Notes under the pieces: model-generated
The model's input: only the letters and a program-made list of their open reading frames with translations
Database searches by the model: none
What the model was told of the DNA's origin: nothing
Source of the DNA: Deltaproteobacteria bacterium
GTDB taxonomy: Bacteria; Desulfobacterota; Syntrophobacteria; Syntrophobacterales; Syntrophobacteraceae
Assembly (NCBI GenBank): GCA_012517315.1
Contig: JAAYVE010000005.1
Coordinates: forward strand, 121,843 to 185,842
Length of the DNA: 64,000 nt
Direction: 5' to 3'
In this document: positions 58,321 through 64,000 of the stretch, in pieces
Layout: each line of letters opens with the position of its first letter
Position numbering within the stretch: the stretch's first letter is position 1
Made by a program: the position numbers and the translations under genes

Positions 58321-59758
58321 CAACCACCCGATACCCTCCCGCCCGGAGCCTTTCACCCAGCGCCTTCCTGGCCCTCGCCTCCCCGTGCACCAGTCGGATG
58401 GAACCGGGCTTCTCGGGCATGGTTGCCACCCAGTCCATCAACCCCTTCTGGTCCGCATGGGCCGAATACCCCGGAAGCACGTGCACACCCGCCCGAATCC
58501 GGACCCTCTCCCCGTCCAACTCCACATACCCATCGGCCTTCCTCCCCCGACCCAACACCTCACCAGACTCAACAGCCCCTTCGGACTCGATGGTCCCAAC
58601 ACCCCTCCTGCCCAATGACCCAATAGACTCGACAGACTCGATGACCCTGCGCCCCAATGTCCCCTCCGCCTGGTACCCCACAAAGAGCACGTCGTTCCTG
58701 GGATCCTCGAGCCCCGCCCTGAGGTGATCGACGATTCTTCCACCCGTGCACATGCCGCTCCCGGCGATGATGACCGCCGGCCCCTTCATCTCCAGGAGCC
58801 TGTTGTGGTCCTGGTGCCTGGTGACGGTGTAGAGCCCGTTGAAATCGATGGGGTTGTCGCCTCTCGCAAGCAGGTCCTTCGCTTCTCGGTCCCAATAAGG
58901 AGCCAGGCTGGAATAGATCTTCGTCAGGCGGATTCCCAGGGGAGAATCCAGGAGCACCGGGACCTTGCTTCCCCCCAGTCGCGGGAACTCCCTCTGCAGC
59001 ATTGCATCCGAATATAGCCGGTCCATTTCATAGATGAGCTCCTGGGACCTGCCCAAGGCAAAGGCCGGGATGAACAACTTGCCCCCGTCGGAAAGCGCCT
59101 TGGAGAGAATGCTCCCCAGCCGCCTCACCCGGTCGTGCCGGCTCCTGTGGAGAGTGTCCCCGTAGGTCGACTCCAGGACCAGGACATCGCACGGATCGGG
59201 CGGTTCGGGATCCGGCAGGAGGGGGGTGTCGAAGGCTCCCAGGTCTCCAGAGAAGATGACGGACCTGCCCGTTTCTCTGTCTTCCAAACGGACGAAACAG
59301 GATCCCAGGATGTGCCCCGCCCTGCCCAGTTTGAAACGGAGACCTTTCTTGAGGTCGAAGACCTCCCCGTAATCGAATCTCCAGGACAACTTCTCGATGG
59401 TCTTGCAGATCCTCGTGGCTTCAACCTCTTGGATGCCTGAAAACCCCATGGCATCTTCCAGCATGGGGATGAGGAGGGCCTTGGTGGGATGGGTCGTCAG
59501 GATCTCCCCCTGAAACCCCCTTTGGATGAGTTCCGGGATGCGGCCGATGTGATCGATGTGGGCATGGGTAACAAAGAGGAAGTGAATGTCAGCGGGCTTC
59601 ACCGGCCAGCTCTCCATGGGAACAGGCCTGTCATTTCCCTGGAAAGACCCGCAGTCCACCAGGATGTTCAGGCCCTTGACATGAAGAAGGTGGCAGGACC
59701 CCGTGACGCCCTCCTTCGCACCCAGGTGGCTAAGAGTCAAGGGAAGTCCAACATCCAT
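58313..59758 (-). CDS. Beta-CASP metallo-beta-lactamase-fold ribonuclease (archaeal/bacterial CPSF-like)
   Basis: A 481-residue beta-CASP hydrolase. Metal-site motifs are visible: HAHIDHIG (residues 66-72), the GHILGS loop and FSGDLGAFD (Asp), with PAFALGRSQE and GSGMCTGGR (motif A-C region) and GYSAHAD near the C-terminus. Such enzymes cut RNA, as exo- or endonucleases. Between residues about 373 and 408, in the C-terminal RMMBL region, there is an insert (VIESVESIGSLGRRGVGTIE...) that is not in other family members and corresponds to the short repeat at 58564-58648. The start at 59758 has no good ribosome site but begins right at the family sequence. Confidence 0.85.
   Translation of the reverse strand: MDVGLPLTLSHLGAKEGVTGSCHLLHVKGLNILVDCGSFQGNDRPVPMESWPVKPADIHFLFVTHAHIDHIGRIPELIQRGFQGEILTTHPTKALLIPMLEDAMGFSGIQEVEATRICKTIEKLSWRFDYGEVFDLKKGLRFKLGRAGHILGSCFVRLEDRETGRSVIFSGDLGAFDTPLLPDPEPPDPCDVLVLESTYGDTLHRSRHDRVRRLGSILSKALSDGGKLFIPAFALGRSQELIYEMDRLYSDAMLQREFPRLGGSKVPVLLDSPLGIRLTKIYSSLAPYWDREAKDLLARGDNPIDFNGLYTVTRHQDHNRLLEMKGPAVIIAGSGMCTGGRIVDHLRAGLEDPRNDVLFVGYQAEGTLGRRVIESVESIGSLGRRGVGTIESEGAVESGEVLGRGRKADGYVELDGERVRIRAGVHVLPGYSAHADQKGLMDWVATMPEKPGSIRLVHGEARARKALGERLRAGGYRVVEF
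58564..58648. repeat. Short GACTC/CCCAATGACCC repeat within the nuclease gene
   Basis: Copies of CAGACTCAACAG, CCCAATGACCCAATAGACTC and GACAGACTCGATGACCCTG. Shares CCCAATGACCC with 56881-56912. It keeps the reading frame of the nuclease gene open. Confidence 0.5.
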
Positions 59759-59855
59759 GACGTTACAGCTTTCAGTACCCTGCAGGGCGCTCGTCCTGCC
59801 TTATGGAGCAATGGATTCGTCTGTTGTCTTTGTGCCTTTTCCGCCGGAAACCCAA

Positions 59856-61451
59856 TCAGCCCTTGGTCTCCGCATCCTTCATAGGCAGGCTCAAGATCAC
59901 AGGCACATCCAGGAAGGATTCCACTTCGTCCGGGTTATAGAACCTCGGGTCCAGCATTTCCCGGAGATAGGCCAGCCCGCCCCCAAGCCCCAGGCCGAGG
60001 GCCAGGGCCATGGCCATGATTCTCATGGGATCCGGTTTAAAGGGTTTTGGTGGCTTGATAGCCGGATCGAGGACCCTGAACCGCTCACCCTTCTTCCGCT
60101 TTTCCATCTGCTCGGCCAGCCTGGCATCCAGCTTCTTCTTGAGCAAATCGTCGTATCGCTGTTTAACCGTTTCGTAATCACGCACGATCTTGTTCAATTC
60201 CATTTCCACCTGGGGAGTGCGCTCTACTCTCTGTTTATAGGTCTGAATCTGCTTTTCGACTTCCCGGATTTGGTTCTTGTACGATTCGATATTGGCATTG
60301 ATGGGAATCAGCTGCAGGCTGATTCTGTCGGATACCGTGTCGGAGACACTGGCTGCACCACCCCCTTCAGACCTTCTTCCCTCCTTCTTCATTTTCTCGA
60401 TTCGCCTTTTCAGGGCAGCGATGTCCGGATGCTTCTCCGTGTAAAGCGAACTGAGCCTTCTCAGCTCCGCCTCCAGTTCTTCGAGGCTCCCGCTGGTGAG
60501 TTGTTCCGATGTCATCCGCTGGTCCCGTTGAGCACCGGTGCCGCCGCTCCTTGCCTGCTCCTGCCGGACGGTGGATGCCAGTGCCTCCCGTTCCAGTCGA
60601 GCCATCTGTGCTTGGGACCTGAGGAGGATGGCCTGCTGTTTTTCGTGGTCCAAACTCCGCTCCAGGTTGAGCAGTTGGTCACGCAACTGGTTCATGACGT
60701 TGAGATTCGAGTCGAGCTGATCGGGGAGCATGCCCATGTGCTCCTTCTTGAACGTTTCCAGTTCCCTTTCCCGCGCCTCGAGCTCACCCCTGATGACCGC
60801 TGTCTCCTGCTTCAGGAAGTCGGTGGTACTCATGGCAATCTCTTCCCGCGCATTGAGGTTCTCCTCGATAAACCGGAATGCTACGGCATTCGTCAACGGG
60901 GCGACAATTTCAGGGTCCTTCCACTCAAATGAGATCTCGAATGCCAGGCTCTGTTCTCTCCCCGATCCCCCCGAACCGGGGCTGCCGGAACGGATTGCCA
61001 CCTGTAGGTTCTTCCGCAGTTGATCCACCAGGTTCACGATCATGGTATTTTCACTGCCGCTCTGTTTCTGTTGCCTCGAAGAGAGCCAATCATCCAGAAA
61101 CGGAATGCGCCTTCGAACCATCCTGATCAAATCATCTTCTTCTGCATCAGATAAAGCCTGATCCAGTTTGAAGTCCCTGGCGATTCTTTCGAGGTTCGTT
61201 CTACTGTGTATCTGTTGTGTGATGGTCCTCAACCGGCCTTCCACGCTCTCGGTGACGGTGGACCTCACGAATGAATCGGGAATGCTCTGCGGTTCAAGGA
61301 GGATGAGGGTTGAGGCCCTGTAGGTCCTAGGGCTGACCTTCAGAAATGCAGCTCCGCCCAGAATCGACAAGACCAGGGGAATGATGACCCACCACTTGCG
61401 CCGCAGCCCAAGATTGATATATGGTCTGATCTCAAATTTCGGGGTTTGCAT
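59856..61451 (-). CDS. Wzz-like chain-length determinant (XrtA-associated type)
   Basis: A 531-residue polysaccharide co-polymerase. It has an N-terminal TM helix (WWVIIPLVLSILGGAAFLKV), the Wzz domain (YRASTLILLEPQSIPDSFV), a long periplasmic coiled coil (about residues 170-440, with Gln- and Arg-rich heptads) and a second TM helix near the C-terminus (RIMAMALALGLGLGGGLAYL) followed by the cytoplasmic segment DPRFYNPDEVESFLDVPVI typical of XrtA-type Wzz proteins. It lacks a fused kinase domain, so it should partner the BY-kinase at 48646-49443. It lies separately from the rest of the export genes. Confidence 0.88.
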   Translation of the reverse strand: MQTPKFEIRPYINLGLRRKWWVIIPLVLSILGGAAFLKVSPRTYRASTLILLEPQSIPDSFVRSTVTESVEGRLRTITQQIHSRTNLERIARDFKLDQALSDAEEDDLIRMVRRRIPFLDDWLSSRQQKQSGSENTMIVNLVDQLRKNLQVAIRSGSPGSGGSGREQSLAFEISFEWKDPEIVAPLTNAVAFRFIEENLNAREEIAMSTTDFLKQETAVIRGELEARERELETFKKEHMGMLPDQLDSNLNVMNQLRDQLLNLERSLDHEKQQAILLRSQAQMARLEREALASTVRQEQARSGGTGAQRDQRMTSEQLTSGSLEELEAELRRLSSLYTEKHPDIAALKRRIEKMKKEGRRSEGGGAASVSDTVSDRISLQLIPINANIESYKNQIREVEKQIQTYKQRVERTPQVEMELNKIVRDYETVKQRYDDLLKKKLDARLAEQMEKRKKGERFRVLDPAIKPPKPFKPDPMRIMAMALALGLGLGGGLAYLREMLDPRFYNPDEVESFLDVPVILSLPMKDAETKG

Positions 61452-61601
61452 TGTGTCATCTCATTGTATTTTCGCGTTTTTTTGGGGGGGACCCAACGCC
61501 CTTGTGGAACAAATCATCTGTTTTGGACTGAGCCTGCGACCGAGCTGTGGTGACTCTCAACCACGAACATTCCCCATGCAGGCCACCTTCGACTATTGGG
61601 T

Positions 61602-62207
61602 TCAGCTCAACCTGAAGTAGTCCAGGTACAGGACAATCCTCTTTTCAGGGCGCTCCACAAAGACCAAAAGGCGTGTGATCTTTTTCAGATCGAGCCTTCG
61701 CCCTGTTCCCGAAGTGACAAGTCCATCCAGAGGGACTATAACCGTGTTCAGTCCCGGCTCTAGGGTATACTCATGATTGTACCGGTCTTCATAGCCAGGA
61801 AACGTCGATTTGTCATCAATCCTGACGGTGACTTGTATCGATTCAGCCTCATTGTTGAACACGTCAAAGGCGAGCTTTCTGAAGCCCCTCCAGTCATTTT
61901 GTTCAAACATGGGAGCCAGGCCTGGAAAATCCGACGGAAAAAGCTCGAGTTTCAGTGAGCTTCTTCCCCTCGTGGCGTGCTCCTCCGACAGTGAGAAAAG
62001 GGTGTGACATTTCCAGTGAAACCTGTCCAAATCCGCATCGGACTCAAAATCAAAAAGCACTTTCTCCCCAGAAACACTTGAATGGCAGGCAACCGAAGCG
62101 CAAAGCAACATGCAGACGAGAACGCTTCCTGCTATCTTCAACGCCTCAATAAGGACCGTTGCAATTTGGTCGCCTGACAAACACCCGTCTGACCCCCTTT
62201 GTCCCAT
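61602..62207 (-). CDS. Lipoprotein with a carbohydrate-binding-like beta-sandwich
   Basis: A 201-residue lipoprotein (lipobox LCASVAC near residue 40). The mature part is a beta-sandwich resembling CBM/CIA30-like domains: VLFDFESDADLDRFHWKC, FRKLAFDVFNNEAESIQVTV, HEYTLEPGLNTVIVPLDGL, ITRLLVFVERPEKRIVLYLD. The start at 62207 has an AAGGAG site close to the ATG. It may bind the exopolysaccharide or its precursors at the membrane. It precedes the Wzz-like gene by about 150 bp on the same strand. Confidence 0.6.
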   Translation of the reverse strand: MGQRGSDGCLSGDQIATVLIEALKIAGSVLVCMLLCASVACHSSVSGEKVLFDFESDADLDRFHWKCHTLFSLSEEHATRGRSSLKLELFPSDFPGLAPMFEQNDWRGFRKLAFDVFNNEAESIQVTVRIDDKSTFPGYEDRYNHEYTLEPGLNTVIVPLDGLVTSGTGRRLDLKKITRLLVFVERPEKRIVLYLDYFRLS

Positions 62208-62223
62208 AAACTCCTTTCTGTGC

Positions 62224-63072
62224 CTACCGAAAGTCGATCACCACGATCTCTGGTTTTGCCATGAACCGAAAGGGAACGTGGCTTGTGCCAATGCCCCGAC
62301 TCACGAACATCCTCTTTTGGCCCAACTCAAAGAATCCATGGTTGTACCGCGCATTCTTCTCGTATCCTATCGCCTGCCAAAGCCTTGAAGGGAGAGGGAT
62401 TTGTCCGCCATGGGTGTCGCCCGCCAGGAAAAGCACTTTCTCCTCTTCGCTGAAAAGGTCGAAACTGAGGGGACTGTGCCCCAGCACGATGGCGGGCGCT
62501 CTCTCCTCGACAGGCAACCAGTTCGTGTCTGGCGGAAATGGGCGCAACGCGACTTCATCTATACCGCCGATCCAGAGGGCCCCACCTTCAAACTCCACCC
62601 GTTCCCACGCATTTCTCAGGAACTTGACCCGGTGCCTTTGAGTTGGTTTTGCAGTGCCCTCCTCATGGCAAAAACAGCAGCTATTGCGCGGGCGGCTGTA
62701 GTCGTAATCCCCCATTACAGCCCAGACGCCATACCTCGCCTTCAATTTTGAAAGAAAGTTCAGCGCAACTGCATAGTCACCACTCCATTTGACATAGTCC
62801 CCCGTCAGGAACAACAAGTCTGGGTCTATTTTGTCGAGAATCCTCAGAACCTCCCCCTCAAGCCCGCATGAAGCGCTCAGGTGCAGATCGGAAATCTGGA
62901 CCATTCGCTTGCCTCCCAGAACCGACGTGAATGCTGAGTCCTCAATGGAGAGATGTTGGATTTCGATACTGTAAGGTTCAACCAAGTACCCATATCCCAT
63001 GGCTCCAAGAACCATAAGGGCTGCAATCCCCAACAACGCCCTCTTGAACAGTGAAACCCGAAATCCTCTCAT
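62224..63072 (-). CDS. Membrane-anchored calcineurin-like metallophosphoesterase
   Basis: A 282-residue protein with an N-terminal TM helix (ALLGIAALMVLGAMGYGYLV) and the metallophosphoesterase motifs QISDLHLS (DxH), LTGDYVKW (GD), VMGDYDYS (the GNHE position, here GDYD), HSPLSFD and GDTHGGQ. Relatives such as YkuE/PaeA act on phosphate esters at the membrane surface. The GNHE motif change to GDYD removes the usual His and Asn/Glu and may affect catalysis. It lies directly before the lipoprotein gene and may belong to the exopolysaccharide locus. Confidence 0.75.
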   Translation of the reverse strand: MRGFRVSLFKRALLGIAALMVLGAMGYGYLVEPYSIEIQHLSIEDSAFTSVLGGKRMVQISDLHLSASCGLEGEVLRILDKIDPDLLFLTGDYVKWSGDYAVALNFLSKLKARYGVWAVMGDYDYSRPRNSCCFCHEEGTAKPTQRHRVKFLRNAWERVEFEGGALWIGGIDEVALRPFPPDTNWLPVEERAPAIVLGHSPLSFDLFSEEEKVLFLAGDTHGGQIPLPSRLWQAIGYEKNARYNHGFFELGQKRMFVSRGIGTSHVPFRFMAKPEIVVIDFR

Positions 63073-63122
63073 CGTTCACTACAGGAACAAACCAAAGGGT
63101 TCAAAGGAGAGCCCTCGATCGG

Positions 63123-63878
63123 CTAAGCTGCTGCGCACCGCGCTTTGACCACTTTCAGTGATTCAGCATAATCATCGCGAGGGAACCACCCCCTCGTGCG
63201 ACCATATGCGTGAGCAAGAAACCACATGGTGATCTGACCCGTGGCAAACAGGGTAAGGAAACCTGAAATGCCAAGGGTTCCCTTGAGGCCGAGCAGTGCC
63301 GGTGCACTTTCGACCACCGCAAACTGGACCACATAGGTGAAAAGTGATGTGCGGCCGGAAATGGACAGAAGCCACATGAGCCGGTCATAGCGACCTGAAA
63401 TGTCAATCCGCTGCATCAGGGCGGCAAACACCCAGAGGAGCACCGCCAGGTAGCCCGGCAGCAACGTGGTTGTCTGGGCTGGATAGGCTGCGAGGAAAAC
63501 ATCAGGGCTCCATACTGCTCCAAAGCTGATCTTGAGAAGCTTGTAGCACGCCGTGAGAAACAGGCCAAGGAAGGCAAGCCCCAATCCGGCCCTGTTCATT
63601 TGATGGATCAGAGTGGAGGCTTCGAGTGTGCCCTGCCTCACTCGAGCAAGTGCCTGCCCGACAAAAGAGCCGGTCAAGAAGATCGCCAGCCACGGAACCA
63701 GGGGAAACCAGAAATAGCTGGGTAACTCCAAACCACCAAATATGGCTTCCTGGAGAATCAGGATCCACGCCTCGGAAGGAATCACAAAAGCCCTGGCGAC
63801 CAAAGTCGACAGCAGCATGGCTGCAATGATGACGGCTCTTGCCGGAGGTCCCAGGCACAGCAGCAATTCCCGGAGCAC
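63123..63878 (-). CDS. Multi-TM acyltransferase-like protein (DUF1624/DUF418-like), probably 5'-truncated
   Basis: A 251-residue hydrophobic protein with about six TM helices. The frame starts at a GTG (63878) that directly follows an in-frame TAG and has no ribosome site, and begins in the middle of what looks like a family pattern (CLGPPARAVIIAAMLLSTLV, FFVGxx-type helices, HQMNRAGLGLAFLGLFLTAC). The N-terminal helices expected for heparan-alpha-glucosaminide-type acyltransferases are missing. It is either truncated, frameshifted upstream or read from a leaderless start. The locus context suggests a role in modifying a surface polysaccharide. Confidence 0.4.
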   Translation of the reverse strand: MLRELLLCLGPPARAVIIAAMLLSTLVARAFVIPSEAWILILQEAIFGGLELPSYFWFPLVPWLAIFLTGSFVGQALARVRQGTLEASTLIHQMNRAGLGLAFLGLFLTACYKLLKISFGAVWSPDVFLAAYPAQTTTLLPGYLAVLLWVFAALMQRIDISGRYDRLMWLLSISGRTSLFTYVVQFAVVESAPALLGLKGTLGISGFLTLFATGQITMWFLAHAYGRTRGWFPRDDYAESLKVVKARCAAA

Positions 63879-64000
63879 CTATGAGGTGGCTTGAGTAAAG
63901 CATTCTTGGCGATGGTTTTCGTAAGAATCTGAACAATGATTTGGTTTTCTCCCCATCCTTTATGAAGAAACCAGCACGTAACATTTCACTTTTTCTGGAC

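Overview
The window is GC-rich DNA with tightly packed genes, all in a bacterial style with Shine-Dalgarno sites and ATGA overlaps. The content suggests an anaerobic or facultatively anaerobic Gram-negative, probably a Desulfobacterota (deltaproteobacterial) relative of Syntrophobacter. The reasons are an oxygen-sensitive glycyl radical enzyme (GRE) with its activase, several outer-membrane proteins and lipoproteins, and a PEP-CTERM/exopolysaccharide locus. The taxon is inferred from gene content, not from a marker alignment. No rRNA, tRNA, CRISPR or transposase gene was seen.

Layout. (1) 1-11250: a leftward operon for an unidentified compound. In transcription order it holds aconitase-X small and large subunits, a GRE, an outer-membrane MetA-like protein, a rhodanese, a phosphofructokinase-fold protein with altered active-site motifs, the GRE activase, an AspT-type transporter, a beta-carbonic anhydrase, and the start of a bile-acid/Na+ symporter family protein. 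Its leader contains a decayed C-terminus of a second GRE. (2) 11566-18318: a leftward set of GH63-like and GH13-like glycosidases, a lipoprotein and an AI-2E family permease. (3) 18837-23878: a FixL-like sensor kinase, a FixJ-like regulator, an orphan receiver and a patatin-like lipoprotein. (4) 24114-32317: secreted proteins of poorly known families (DUF2092, DUF2845, an R/Q-rich protein, an alpha/beta hydrolase, a FecR/DUF6600 protein). (5) 32917-35827: housekeeping hemW and lepA. (6) 36102-46491: assorted envelope and secreted proteins, including a phospholipase-C-like/beta-propeller fusion, a VCBS-repeat protein and a Uma2-family protein. (7) 46510-63878: an exopolysaccharide/PEP-CTERM locus (outer-membrane barrel, Wza-like export protein, tyrosine autokinase, PrsK, one PEP-CTERM protein with a sigma-54 promoter, PrsR, PrsT, Wzz-like protein). 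It is interrupted by a toxin-antitoxin-like pair, a broken nucleotidyltransferase and a beta-CASP nuclease.

The most striking pattern is a regulatory one. Four copies of a 20-bp palindromic element, TTGGACYAAAGTCCAATATC, each sit exactly 19 bp upstream of a TAAGAT-like -10 hexamer and each point at a different operon: the GRE/aconitase-X operon, the glycosidase operon, the receiver/patatin genes just after the FixJ-like gene, and the DUF2092 pair. The palindrome is centred near -43.5, the usual position of a class II activator. The adjacent FixL/FixJ-like pair is the obvious candidate regulator. This would tie an anaerobic radical-enzyme pathway, carbohydrate enzymes and envelope proteins into one locally encoded regulon.
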